Source: Brachyspira murdochii DSM 12563
GTDB lineage: Bacteria > Spirochaetota > Brachyspiria > Brachyspirales > Brachyspiraceae
Length of the DNA stretch: 64,000 nt
Direction: 5' to 3'
Assembly (NCBI RefSeq): GCF_000092845.1
Contig: NC_014150.1
Coordinates: 868,001-932,000 of the forward strand
Shown: positions 55,596 through 64,000 of the stretch, piece by piece
Layout: every line of letters begins with the position of its first letter
How positions within the stretch are numbered: the stretch's first letter is position 1
The notes under the pieces: model-generated
Seen by the model: the letters and a program-made list of their open reading frames with translations, nothing else
The model's database searches: none
What the model was told of the DNA's origin: nothing
Program-made: the position numbers and the translations under genes

Positions 55596-56669
55596 TTAAT
55601 ACTCACCTTCATCATTACCTATATAATATTTAAACACATCATAAGGACTGTAAATACCCAAATCTGTTACAACAGCACTTACCAAATGAGGAGGAGTATA
55701 GTCAAAAGCAGGATAAAATCCTTTAACACCCTCTTTAGAAGTTTTTACCCCCATAGCTTCAGTTACAAGTTTTTCGTCTCTAAACTCAAAATGTATGTCA
55801 TCAAATCCATGATAACCTTTATCAGGAGCTCCTGTTACAAAATAAGGAATACCCAAATATTTAGCCACTATTGCTATTTGAAAAGTTCCTATTTTATTTA
55901 CTACAGCACCATTTAAACATATTAAGTCAGCAGCCGAAGTAAATACATCAATTTTTTTCTCCTGCATAGTGTATGCAACCATATTATCAGTTATAACGGT
56001 TACATCAGCACCCTGATCATAGGCAACTGTTGCTGTAAGTCTAGCACCCTGAAAATATGGTCTTGTCTCAGCACATACAACCTTTATATCCTTATTCTTT
56101 TTCTGAAACTCCTGTATCATAAATCCTACAACTGATTCTCCAAAGCATTGAGTAAGTATAGTACCTTTATCTGGAAACATTGATACAAGATTTTCTGCTA
56201 TTTTTTTTATTTTGGAATATCTTTTTGTAGAAAGCTCTATTCCCCTATTAAACATAGCCTCTATCGGATCTTTGCCTGATTTTATAGCCTCAGTACCAGC
56301 TTCTAAACATGATTTTGTTATAGACATCATTCTGGCACTTGTTGTAGGTCTAGAATTGGCCAAAGTACTACAGGCATGAGTTAAAAAATCTATTCTATCA
56401 TTACCTTGTAAATGTTTTGACTCATATCCGGCTAATGCCATACCCATAGCCACAGCAAGGTAGGGACCTGCACTCTGAGTTACCATATCGGCTATAGCTT
56501 TTGATACTTCTTTATGAGTTTTACATTCAACAAAATGTACTTTATTTGGATACACTCTTCTGTCTAATATCCTTACGCATCCGTCATCATACCAAGCAAT
56601 ATTTTCAAACTGAAGCATAAAAGCAAGCTCTTTATCTATTCTACTAGGTTTATTAAGTTCATCAGACAT
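55596..56669 (-). CDS. mtnA: MtnA-like aldose-1-phosphate isomerase (eIF-2B alpha/beta/delta family)
   Basis: 357 residues. Catalytic pair C175 (ILTQCFGES) and D228 (VITDNMVAY), with ETRPYFQGARLTA and LNGAVVNKIGT, define the methylthioribose-1-phosphate isomerase family. Two positions depart from the standard: the VRGAPAIG-type loop reads TQSAGPYLAVAMG, and GADR reads SAADL. It follows mtnK by 32 bases on the same strand. It would convert 5-methylthioribose-1-phosphate (or 5-deoxyribose-1-phosphate) to the ribulose form; the later salvage genes are not in the window. Confidence 0.85.
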   Translation of the reverse strand: MSDELNKPSRIDKELAFMLQFENIAWYDDGCVRILDRRVYPNKVHFVECKTHKEVSKAIADMVTQSAGPYLAVAMGMALAGYESKHLQGNDRIDFLTHACSTLANSRPTTSARMMSITKSCLEAGTEAIKSGKDPIEAMFNRGIELSTKRYSKIKKIAENLVSMFPDKGTILTQCFGESVVGFMIQEFQKKNKDIKVVCAETRPYFQGARLTATVAYDQGADVTVITDNMVAYTMQEKKIDVFTSAADLICLNGAVVNKIGTFQIAIVAKYLGIPYFVTGAPDKGYHGFDDIHFEFRDEKLVTEAMGVKTSKEGVKGFYPAFDYTPPHLVSAVVTDLGIYSPYDVFKYYIGNDEGEY

Positions 56670-56701
56670 AAATGTTCTCCAAAATAATTTATTTAAATTT
56701 T

Positions 56702-57928
56702 TTAAATATTATCAAAATCAATTTTTTGAATTATATTATCTATAAATTTCATAAATTTCTCTTCTTCAGCTAATTTATCTCTATACATAATACATTCAAT
56801 ACCTATATTAAGAAGTACATATTCTATATTCCTTCTAGTTTCTTTATCATTTACAGATTCTATTTCTTTTACCTTAGCACAACCTGTAGTTCTTCTTAAT
56901 ATTTCAAGACCGCATATACCAAAAGCAGTTTTTAATACTTCAAGCAAATAAAACTCTATAAAATCCTCATTATTTTTTACAGAAATATCACTAGTATCAT
57001 GTATAAATTTGGTAATAAATTTGTTTTTGAAAAGTCTTATAATATCATCTATAACAACAAAAAGAAATGAAGTATAATTCTTATCATTAGTAACATTAAA
57101 ATGATAAACATAAGCAAATATAAAATTAGCTATTATTGTACCCAAATCATATCCTATAGGTCCGTAAAAAGCAAATTCGCAGTCCATAACCTTTATATAA
57201 TCATCATTAACAAATATAGAACCTGTATGCAAATCTCCATGTATCAAAGCCTGAGCATTATTCATAAACTCATATTTTAATTTAGCAGCCTCAAGCTGTA
57301 AAGTTTTATTCTTATATAACTTCTCTTCAACAAATTTACTTAGTGATTGTGAAAAAGAATTTTCATTAAGTAAATTAAAAAAAGGCTCTCTAAAAACAAG
57401 CTCTTCACTTATTTGACAAAGTTCTTTATTTATATATTTAGCTACATTATCTTTCTTTGAAAATGAATTGGCAAAAAAATCAGCAGTAGACAAAGTACTT
57501 TCAACAATAAAATCGGTTATCTGCTCCTGCAAATGATGATATATCTGCCCTTTAATCAGAGCATCTCTAAGAACTGTATAATTCTTCAAATCTTCCATAA
57601 CAAACAAATTCATTACTTTATCTATGCATATTATCTTAGGTGCCAAATCCGGAAGTATATCTCCATAATATGATAAAACTCTAGCCTCTCTGGCATTTCT
57701 ATTCATATCAAGTATTCTTCCAGAAGAATTGCTTCTAGTATGAACTCCCGCTTGTTTTAATATTATAGAATCCTTGCCATTACTTATTCTATAAACATAA
57801 TTGATATTTCCGTCACCTATTTCCTTACAAGTTATATTATCATCTTGCTTGAAATACTTTAATTTATTTTTTACATAAAATAATACATCTTTTTCTTCCA
57901 TAAGAAAATATTCGTTAAATCTAACCAT
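56702..57928 (-). CDS. mtnK: 5-methylthioribose kinase
   Basis: 408 residues of the choline/APH kinase fold. Motifs: LKQAGVHTRSNSSG near the ATP-binding loop, the catalytic Brenner loop HGDLHTGSIF (230-239), and D249 in MDCEFAFYGPIGYD. It phosphorylates 5-methylthioribose at C1 in methionine salvage. A TGGAT ribosome site precedes the ATG. First gene of mtnK-mtnA. No SAM-riboswitch-like structure was recognised ahead of it. Confidence 0.9.
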   Translation of the reverse strand: MVRFNEYFLMEEKDVLFYVKNKLKYFKQDDNITCKEIGDGNINYVYRISNGKDSIILKQAGVHTRSNSSGRILDMNRNAREARVLSYYGDILPDLAPKIICIDKVMNLFVMEDLKNYTVLRDALIKGQIYHHLQEQITDFIVESTLSTADFFANSFSKKDNVAKYINKELCQISEELVFREPFFNLLNENSFSQSLSKFVEEKLYKNKTLQLEAAKLKYEFMNNAQALIHGDLHTGSIFVNDDYIKVMDCEFAFYGPIGYDLGTIIANFIFAYVYHFNVTNDKNYTSFLFVVIDDIIRLFKNKFITKFIHDTSDISVKNNEDFIEFYLLEVLKTAFGICGLEILRRTTGCAKVKEIESVNDKETRRNIEYVLLNIGIECIMYRDKLAEEEKFMKFIDNIIQKIDFDNI

Positions 57929-57961
57929 AAATAAAATCCATAATTAAAATCTATAGTTAAA

Positions 57962-57989
57962 AATATAGCATAAAAAGTATAAATATCAA
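57962..57989 (-). promoter_or_regulatory. Promoter of mtnK-mtnA
   Basis: Minus-strand TTGATA (57984-57989) and TATATT (57962-57967), spacer 16. The rest of the 438-base gap (57929-58366) is plain AT-rich DNA apart from the nox promoter. Confidence 0.5.
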
Positions 57990-58287
57990 TAATCATATCA
58001 TACAAATATATTATATAGATTATAATTTTTATAATTAAAAAAACTCAAAATATTAGTCATATAATGTAACAAAAACAATTAATCTTATTACAAAATAGCC
58101 AAAATACTTTATAAAATATATTTATATAAAGTGTTATAATATAAAAAAATAGAAATTAAATAATTATACAATACTATTTAGTGTTACTTTATATAGAATT
58201 TTGATAAAAAATACTGCAATTAGTGAAATTATTATATAAAATTAGTATCAAAAATATTAAAAAAACTTCATTATAAACATAATATCC

Positions 58288-58316
58288 TTGACTAAGTACC
58301 TATTTTGTACTATAAT
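58288..58316 (+). promoter_or_regulatory. Strong promoter of nox
   Basis: TTGACT (58288-58293) and consensus TATAAT (58311-58316) with an ideal 17-base spacer, followed by AAGGGG as the ribosome site 10 bases before the ATG. One of the best promoters in the window. Confidence 0.8.
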
Positions 58317-58366
58317 AATGCCTAAATTTATAATTAAATTATTTTTATATAAGGGGTTAAATTATT

Positions 58367-59725
58367 ATGAAAGTTATAGTAATTGGCTGCAACCATGCAG
58401 GTACATGGGCAGCAAAAACATTAAAAGCTACAGATCCTAATTGTCAAGTTGTAACTTATGACAGAAATGATAATATATCTTTTTTAGCTTGCGGTATCGC
58501 ACTTTGGGTTGGCGGTGTAGTAAAAGATCCTAAAGGTTTATTCTATGCCAGCCCTGAAAGTTTAAAAGCTGAAGGCATTGATGTTTATATGGGACATGAT
58601 GTAACAAAAATAGACTGGGCTAATAAAAAATTACATGTTAAAGAATTAAAAACAGGTAAAGAGTTTGATGATAATTATGATAAACTTATTCTTGCTACAG
58701 GTTCTTGGCCTGTAACTCCTCCTATAGAAGGTTTAATGCAGGAAGGTACTGAATACGGACTTAAAAAAGGTATATTCTTCTCTAAACTATTCCAGCAAGG
58801 TCAGGAAATTATTGATGAAATAGCTAAACCAGAAGTAAAAAAAGTTATGGTAGTTGGTGCTGGTTACATAGGTGTTGAACTTATAGAAGCATTCAAAAAT
58901 CATGGCAAAGAAGTTATCTTAATGGAAGCTATGCCTAGAGTTATGGCTAACTACTTTGATAAAGAAATAACTGATGAAGCTGAAAAAAGAATCAAAGAAG
59001 CTGGTATAGAAATGCATTTAGGCGAAACTGTTAAAAAATTTGAAGGTGATGACAGAGTTAAAAGAGTTGTTACTGACAAAGGTTCTTATGATGTAGATAT
59101 GGTAGTTATGTCTGTTGGTTTCAGACCTAATAGCGAACTTTACAAAGATTATTTAGAAACTTTGCCTAATGGTGCTATAAAAGTAGATACTACTATGAAA
59201 ACTACAAAAGATCCTAATGTATTTGCTATAGGAGACTGTGCTACTGTATATTCAAGAGCTTCTGGAAAAGAAGAATACATCGCTTTAGCTACTAATGCTG
59301 TAAGAATGGGTATTGTTGCGGCTAACAATGCTTTAGGAAAACATGTTGAATACTGCGGTACTCAAGGATCTAATGCTATATGCGTATTTGGATATAATAT
59401 GGCTTCTACTGGCTGGTCTGAAGAAACTGCTAAGAAAAAAGGATTAAAAGTTAAATCTAACTTCTTCAAAGATGCTGAAAGACCTGAATTTATGCCTTCT
59501 TATGAAGATGTATTAGTAAAAATAATATATGAAGAAGACACTAGACGTATGGTAGGTGCTCAAATTGCTTCTAAACATAATCATGCCGAAGCTATTCACG
59601 CATTCTCACTTGCTATACAAAATGGTATGACAGTAGATCAGTTCGCATTATCTGATTTCTTCTTCTTGCCTCACTATAACAAACCATTATCTTGGATGAC
59701 TATGGTTGCTTATACTGCTAAATAA
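58367..59725 (+). CDS. nox: NADH oxidase (Nox; CoA-disulfide-reductase family flavoprotein)
   Basis: 452 residues. Rossmann loop VIGCNHAGTWAAK with catalytic H10, redox-active C42 in FLACGIALW, a second NADH-binding GAGYIGVE segment, FAIGDCATV for FAD, and the HYNKPLSW C-terminal dimer interface. It reduces oxygen to water with NADH and protects this anaerobe in oxygenated mucosa. This gene is the standard typing marker of Brachyspira. Codon use is biased to abundant tRNAs and its promoter is strong, consistent with high expression. Its own terminator follows. Confidence 0.97.
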   Translation: MKVIVIGCNHAGTWAAKTLKATDPNCQVVTYDRNDNISFLACGIALWVGGVVKDPKGLFYASPESLKAEGIDVYMGHDVTKIDWANKKLHVKELKTGKEFDDNYDKLILATGSWPVTPPIEGLMQEGTEYGLKKGIFFSKLFQQGQEIIDEIAKPEVKKVMVVGAGYIGVELIEAFKNHGKEVILMEAMPRVMANYFDKEITDEAEKRIKEAGIEMHLGETVKKFEGDDRVKRVVTDKGSYDVDMVVMSVGFRPNSELYKDYLETLPNGAIKVDTTMKTTKDPNVFAIGDCATVYSRASGKEEYIALATNAVRMGIVAANNALGKHVEYCGTQGSNAICVFGYNMASTGWSEETAKKKGLKVKSNFFKDAERPEFMPSYEDVLVKIIYEEDTRRMVGAQIASKHNHAEAIHAFSLAIQNGMTVDQFALSDFFFLPHYNKPLSWMTMVAYTAK

Positions 59726-59757
59726 TTAAAAAAACAATATTTTTTATAATAATATAG

Positions 59758-59790
59758 CCCTAGTAAGTTAAAAATTTACTAGGGTTTTTT
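59758..59790 (+). terminator. Terminator after nox
   Basis: CCCTAGTAA (59758-59766) pairs with TTACTAGGG (59776-59784), followed by TTTTTT. Confidence 0.88.
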
Positions 59791-59934
59791 ATGAATAAAA
59801 ATATCATAAAATAATACCATTTAATATAAAGTAATTTTTTTATTGAAAATAAATTTATTTCAGGTTATTATAATAAACAATATCTTATATAGTATTTTAG
59901 AATAATCAGAAAATTATAATTTTATAGCGGGTTT

Positions 59935-60501
59935 TTGAACAAGATGATAAGCAGATTAAAATACAATATATTAATAATATTCATTGGAATAACAGCAAAT
60001 TTTGTTTTTACATTTTTAGTATTATTATTTAAAATTCCTTTTCTTTTTATGGATTCTATAGGTACAATATTAACCGCTGTAATACTTGGTCCTATATACG
60101 GGGCTGTTGTAGGTATAATAACAAATATAATGACATCTATAACTATAGATTATATAAATCTGCATTTTGCCATTGTAAATGTTATAATAGGATTAATGGC
60201 TGGATTAATAGCAAGAAAATATGATTTTACAAAAATATCGGTATCTCTTATAAGCGGTATTATTATAGCAATAGTTTCAGGAGTAATATCTGCACCTATT
60301 TCTATAGTGCTTGCTAATGGAATAAGTACTGGTACAGTAGATACTTATATTAAGGCATTGATTAATAGCGGAAAAAGCCTTGTAATATCAACAACTATAG
60401 GGACATTATCAGCTGCTATAATAGATAAAATAGTATCATGTTTATTAGTTACGATAGCTGTAAAAAAGGTTTATTTTTTTAGAATTAATAAAGAAAATTA
60501 A
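59935..60501 (+). CDS. ECF transporter S component-like membrane protein
   Basis: 188 residues with five to six hydrophobic helices. After helix 1 comes FLFMDSIGTILTAVILGPIYG, whose 'D(S/T)(I/V)GT...LGP..G' pattern is the hallmark of ECF vitamin-uptake S subunits; the IVNVIIGLMAGLI helix agrees. It would bind a vitamin and dock on a shared energising module encoded elsewhere. The vitamin is not predictable. It may start at the TTG (59935) or the ATG nine bases later. Confidence 0.75.
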   Translation: MNKMISRLKYNILIIFIGITANFVFTFLVLLFKIPFLFMDSIGTILTAVILGPIYGAVVGIITNIMTSITIDYINLHFAIVNVIIGLMAGLIARKYDFTKISVSLISGIIIAIVSGVISAPISIVLANGISTGTVDTYIKALINSGKSLVISTTIGTLSAAIIDKIVSCLLVTIAVKKVYFFRINKEN

Positions 60502-60649
60502 TAAAAATAATTTTCTTTATTATATTATAAAGAATTATTGCAATATATTTGATAAAGTATTATTATGTATAATAATCAATAATATTCTTTCATAAATAGA
60601 GAAAATTAAATAATATTAATTCAAATAATAATAAAATAGGAAAATAAAT

Positions 60650-61603
60650 ATGATATTTGATGCTCATTCCGATATATGGACTGATGTTGCTGTAAAAACT
60701 CTCAAAGGCGAAAATAATATAATAAAAAAATACCATTATAATAATCTAGTAAAAGGAAAAATAGGAGGCTCTATATTTGTTATATGGACAGAACCTAAAA
60801 ACTATCATAGAGCTTTAGAAAGAGTGATAGAAATACAGGAATGCATAAAAAAAGAATTAGAATATATTAAAGATATTATACTTATAGCAAAAAGCTATGA
60901 TGATATTATAAAAGCACAAAAAGAAAATAAATTATATATACTTATAGGATTTGAAGGACTTATATCTATAGATGATAATATTGATTTAATAGATAAATAT
61001 TATGAATATGGAGCAAGACATGCCTCTCTTACTTGGAATGAAGAAAATAAACTTGCTTCAGGAGTAAGAGGAGATTCTAATAAAGGACTAACTGATTTGG
61101 GTAAAAAGGCTGTAAAAAAGATGCAGGATAAAGGAATGATAGTTGATGTATCGCATCTTAATGATAAGTCTTTTTTTGATGTAATCAACATAACTTCAGC
61201 TCCGATTATAGCGTCTCATTCAAATTCAAGGGTTTTATGCGGCAGCTTAAGAAATCTTACAGATGAACAATTAAAAGCTATAAGAGATACTAAAGGCGTT
61301 GTAGGGCTTAATTCTTACAAGGATTTTATCGATGAAAATAAGGATAAACAAACTATTGAAAGAGCTGCAGATCATATAAAATACATAGCTGATAAAATAG
61401 GAATAGAGCATATAGGGCTTGGTTTTGATTATAATGAATATTTTGAAGATGAAATTATACCGCCTTCTGTAAAAGGATTAGAAAATGCTTCTAAATCATA
61501 TGATATTATAATAAAACTAAAAGAAGCTGGATTTAATAACGAAGAGATAGAAAAAATAGAGTATAAAAATTTCCATAGAGTAATAAAAGAGATTGTAAAA
61601 TAA
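60650..61603 (+). CDS. Membrane dipeptidase (M19, renal dipeptidase family)
   Basis: 317 residues. Zinc ligands: H6 and D8 in DAHSDIW, the bridging Glu in IGFEGLISI, and His in DVSHLN and ASHSNSR; LTWNEENKLASG and GLGFDYNEYF are also family positions. It hydrolyses dipeptides, including some with D-residues. No signal peptide is visible, so it acts in the cytoplasm, matching peptide uptake by the Opp system elsewhere in the window. Its stop is followed by a copy of the dispersed repeat (61626). Confidence 0.92.
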   Translation: MIFDAHSDIWTDVAVKTLKGENNIIKKYHYNNLVKGKIGGSIFVIWTEPKNYHRALERVIEIQECIKKELEYIKDIILIAKSYDDIIKAQKENKLYILIGFEGLISIDDNIDLIDKYYEYGARHASLTWNEENKLASGVRGDSNKGLTDLGKKAVKKMQDKGMIVDVSHLNDKSFFDVINITSAPIIASHSNSRVLCGSLRNLTDEQLKAIRDTKGVVGLNSYKDFIDENKDKQTIERAADHIKYIADKIGIEHIGLGFDYNEYFEDEIIPPSVKGLENASKSYDIIIKLKEAGFNNEEIEKIEYKNFHRVIKEIVK

Positions 61604-61625
61604 AAATATTAAATCTTATCTGGTA

Positions 61626-61836
61626 TATAACTAAACAAATATAGTTGATAAATTTAGTTATTTATGAATGCAATTATAATTATTTATAAAATAATATCTT
61701 TTTATCAATCAATAAAATTAGCTGTATAGTAAATTACTTATTTGGTATAACAATAGGTAATCAGCCGCTTCTTACTTCGTTCGGTCGCACTGAATAAACA
61801 ATACCATGCGGTAACTTAAAAATTTTCAGTATATAA
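61626..61836. repeat. Dispersed intergenic repeat, copy D
   Basis: Begins with TATAACTAAACAA and AATTTAGTTATTTATGAATG as in copies B and C (61626-61690). A GC-richer part near 61757-61810 (CCGCTTCTTACTTCGTTCGG) resembles copy B's TTACTTCGTATGG. The end (61813-61836) repeats AACTTAAAAATTTTCAGTAT from the promoter-like box of copy B, but its TTGACA half is lost. Confidence 0.6.
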
Positions 61837-62902
61837 ACATAGCATCGCCGTATGAAAAAAATCTATAATTATTATCTACAGCTGTTTTGTAAGCATTCAT
61901 TATATTATCATAACCAGCAAAGGCACTAACCATAGCAAGCAAAGTAGAATGCGGTGTGTGAAAATTAGTTATAAGAGCGTCAACACATTTAAACTTATAA
62001 GGAGGATAAATAAATATATTTGTAGAGCCTTCAAGTCTTTTGAAATCATAATTATCATATTCACTTTCCAAAACTCTTGCAACTGTAGTTCCGCATGATA
62101 CTATTCTTCTACCCTCTTTTTTAGCATTGATTATAATATCATAGCTATCTTTTGGTATTATAAACTTCTCTTCATGCATAATATGATTACGTAAATCATC
62201 TTCTTTTAGAGGATTAAAAGTAGAAAAACCTACATGCAAAGTAACATAGCATACTGTAACACCAATAGACTTTATTTTGTCTAAAAGCTCATTAGTAAAA
62301 TGAAGACCAGAAGTAGGAGAAGCAATACTTCCCTCATTTTTAGCATATACATTTTGATAAAACTCTTTATCATTGCTGTTGTATTCTTCTTCACCTTTTC
62401 TTTTCCTGCTTTGAATTATATACGGAGGAAGCGGAATTTTTCCTATAGTATCTAAAATATCATTTGTTAATGGTTTTGAAAACTTTATTAATTTAGTAGA
62501 TATATTATCTTTTTCTATCAATGCCTCAATATTTCCTACATTATCTAAATGAGCATAATCTAAATATAGTGTATCAGCCTCTTTAATATTTTTACCCTTT
62601 ATCAAACATTCCCAAGTGCTTTCATCATTGTTAACTTTATTAAGGAGAAGTATTTCAGCATTTCCTCCAGTAGATTTTTTTGCGTATATTCTTGCTGGTA
62701 TTACTTTGCTGTCATTTAAAACTAATACATCATCTTTATTTAAATAATTAATAATATCTGCAAATATTTTATGTTCTAATTCTCCTGTATTTTTATTTAA
62801 AGTCATTAACCTGCAATGATCCCTTTCATAATTAGGCTCTGTTGCTATTAAATTTTCAGGTAAATAAAAATTGTAAGTCTCTTTATTTAAATAGTCTGTC
62901 AT
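61826..62902 (-). CDS. queA: S-adenosylmethionine:tRNA ribosyltransferase-isomerase
   Basis: 358 residues. YNFYLPENLIATEP at the start, DHCRLMTLNKNTGE, VLNDSKVIPARIYAKK, GSIASPTSGLHFTNEL, YVTLHVGFSTF and ITNFHTPHSTLLAMVSAFAG are all QueA signatures. It moves ribosyl from AdoMet onto preQ1 in tRNA, making epoxyqueuosine. It lies 24 bases after the helicase-associated gene on the same strand. Confidence 0.97.
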   Translation of the reverse strand: MTDYLNKETYNFYLPENLIATEPNYERDHCRLMTLNKNTGELEHKIFADIINYLNKDDVLVLNDSKVIPARIYAKKSTGGNAEILLLNKVNNDESTWECLIKGKNIKEADTLYLDYAHLDNVGNIEALIEKDNISTKLIKFSKPLTNDILDTIGKIPLPPYIIQSRKRKGEEEYNSNDKEFYQNVYAKNEGSIASPTSGLHFTNELLDKIKSIGVTVCYVTLHVGFSTFNPLKEDDLRNHIMHEEKFIIPKDSYDIIINAKKEGRRIVSCGTTVARVLESEYDNYDFKRLEGSTNIFIYPPYKFKCVDALITNFHTPHSTLLAMVSAFAGYDNIMNAYKTAVDNNYRFFSYGDAMFIY

Positions 62903-62926
62903 AATTTTTAATCACTTATTTTTTAT

Positions 62927-64000
62927 TTAGAATGTTACTATTATCTTTCTCTGTCTTAAAAACTTGGTAAGATTTTTTTTAGTAGTAGAAGATGATTTCA
63001 CAATAGCATATTCATCACTTATTTTTTTTATAATAATACCTTTTCTTTTTGCCTCATGGATAATCTCTTCAAGTTTATTAGCATCTTTAATTATCACAAG
63101 CGTAACATTATCATACACATAAGAGATTATTCCTCTGTCATACCATCTTTTTATGCTTGTTTCTACATGTTTAGGCATCTCTACATTACTATCAATGAGT
63201 ATATTTTTTAATACGGCTAAAAACTTATCAAAAGAATATTCTGATACTTCATCACTGATTATAGTTTTCCCTTTTAAAACACTTTCTTCTGTCATTGTGT
63301 ATGTATAAACAGTCTCCTGCTTATCGAGTTCAAAATATAAATTGCACATATATATAAAGTTGTTAGAAAATAAATAATGATTAATTAAAGTAAGTTCAAA
63401 ATTACCATTTATAAAGCATTTTTTATTATTATCATCAATTACAGGTTTTCTAATAGCCAAAATAGCATTCTCATAAAAAGAAACCTCAGTAATACCTAAT
63501 ACAAACATAGAATAAATTATATTGTTATACATTTCCATAGAAAGCGAAATATTATGTTCTTTTAATTTAACGTACAGTGTAGATTTTGAAATACTTCCTT
63601 CTTCCAATATATCTAATATTTTTTTATAATAATCATGATAATTTTTATAAATAGTTTTTAATATAAGTTCTTTTCTATCATCTATAGAATTTGACAAATA
63701 ATTTTTTATATTATCATATTCCAATGATATAAAACCTTTATTATCAAGTTTTATCAAATCTAATTTTGAACATATGTTTATTATGACAGCAGGCTCTATA
63801 TTGTTGGTAAGAAAATTAATATTGATATCATCTATACATAATTTCTGAACATCGCATTCATATATAAATGTATCAATATCATTTAATATATTAAAATGAT
63901 TATATATAAATATAGAACTATCAATATTATCTTTAAGGCTCTTTTCCAAATTGGACAAAACATTATTATTATTTATACCTATATAAGTTTGAAGCTCATC
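62927..64000 (-). CDS. Helicase-associated (Helicase_C_3/XPB-Ssl2 N-terminal-like) domain protein, 5' end missing
   Basis: 358 codons remain open to the window edge without a stop, so the true start lies outside; a TTG at 63958 would give 343 residues but is not supported. The C-terminal ~150 residues follow the Helicase_C_3 pattern: FELTLINHYLF, VYTYTMTEESVLKG, a helix, DSNVEMPKHVETSIKRWYDRG, then VTLVIIKDANKLEEII. This region sits beside helicase cores in other bacteria. The part seen has no ATPase motifs; they could be upstream. It shares its strand with queA. Confidence 0.6.
   Translation of the reverse strand, partial: DELQTYIGINNNNVLSNLEKSLKDNIDSSIFIYNHFNILNDIDTFIYECDVQKLCIDDININFLTNNIEPAVIINICSKLDLIKLDNKGFISLEYDNIKNYLSNSIDDRKELILKTIYKNYHDYYKKILDILEEGSISKSTLYVKLKEHNISLSMEMYNNIIYSMFVLGITEVSFYENAILAIRKPVIDDNNKKCFINGNFELTLINHYLFSNNFIYMCNLYFELDKQETVYTYTMTEESVLKGKTIISDEVSEYSFDKFLAVLKNILIDSNVEMPKHVETSIKRWYDRGIISYVYDNVTLVIIKDANKLEEIIHEAKRKGIIIKKISDEYAIVKSSSTTKKNLTKFLRQRKIIVTF

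Noticed and set aside
57929-58366. A SAM riboswitch ahead of mtnK
   Set aside because: The gap is AT-rich with ordinary promoters and I could not trace a SAM-riboswitch fold.
63956-63958. TTG as the start of the last gene
   Set aside because: The same frame stays open to the window edge (GINNNNVL ahead of it), so the gene more likely begins outside.

Overview
The window looks like chromosomal DNA of a Brachyspira-type spirochaete. The DNA is very AT-rich. The nox gene at 58367-59725 encodes the NADH oxidase long used as a genus marker. There are flagellar (fliD) and chemotaxis (cheA) genes, many lipoproteins with relaxed spirochaetal lipoboxes, and LPS-transport-type genes. I cannot settle the species from sequence alone. 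No phage, insertion sequence, CRISPR array, rRNA operon or origin is visible.

Layout. 1-10 kb: the start of a peptide-binding lipoprotein, tRNA 2'-phosphotransferase, a class I amidotransferase, a SNF2 helicase, a fliD-patatin pair and a radC-XRE pair. 10-19 kb: a same-strand array of four large lipoproteins sharing an FNPRYYY N-terminal half but carrying two alternative C-terminal designs, plus a small lipoprotein and an outer-membrane-like protein; one array member is frameshifted. 19-22.5 kb: an LPS-export/Kdo block (kdsC, lptC-like, lptA-like, extra lipoprotein) behind tRNA-Ser and tRNA-Arg. 22.7-35 kb: truA, an orphan substrate-binding lipoprotein, a DegT-fold protein without its PLP lysine, an orphan D12 adenine methylase, a zinc-ribbon protein, an SDR, membrane proteins, a HisB/GmhB-type phosphatase, an ankyrin membrane protein and a GT-C glycosyltransferase-like protein. 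35-39.5 kb: oppBCDF without oppA. 40-44.7 kb: a small lipoprotein, a GNAT gene split at an (AT)7 tract, a FUSC exporter, an unknown protein and a phosphoesterase. 45-50.4 kb: cheA, then divergent 6-phospho-beta-glucosidase and cellobiose-type PTS IIC. 50.5-53.7 kb: a tight tRNA-Gln-prs-rplY-pth-pth-monooxygenase cluster. 53.9-64 kb: an HD protein, mtnK-mtnA, nox, an ECF S component, membrane dipeptidase, queA and a helicase-associated protein running off the window.

The least explained features are: (i) the modular lipoprotein array; (ii) two tandem peptidyl-tRNA hydrolases, one lacking the catalytic Asp; (iii) frame-disrupting simple tracts (CCCC in a lipoprotein, (AT)7 in a GNAT) that could switch genes on and off; (iv) two related inverted-repeat elements upstream of the two peptide-transport transcription units; and (v) a dispersed family of intergenic repeats, two copies of which carry a near-consensus promoter. 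All functional calls come from reading motifs; no database search was run.
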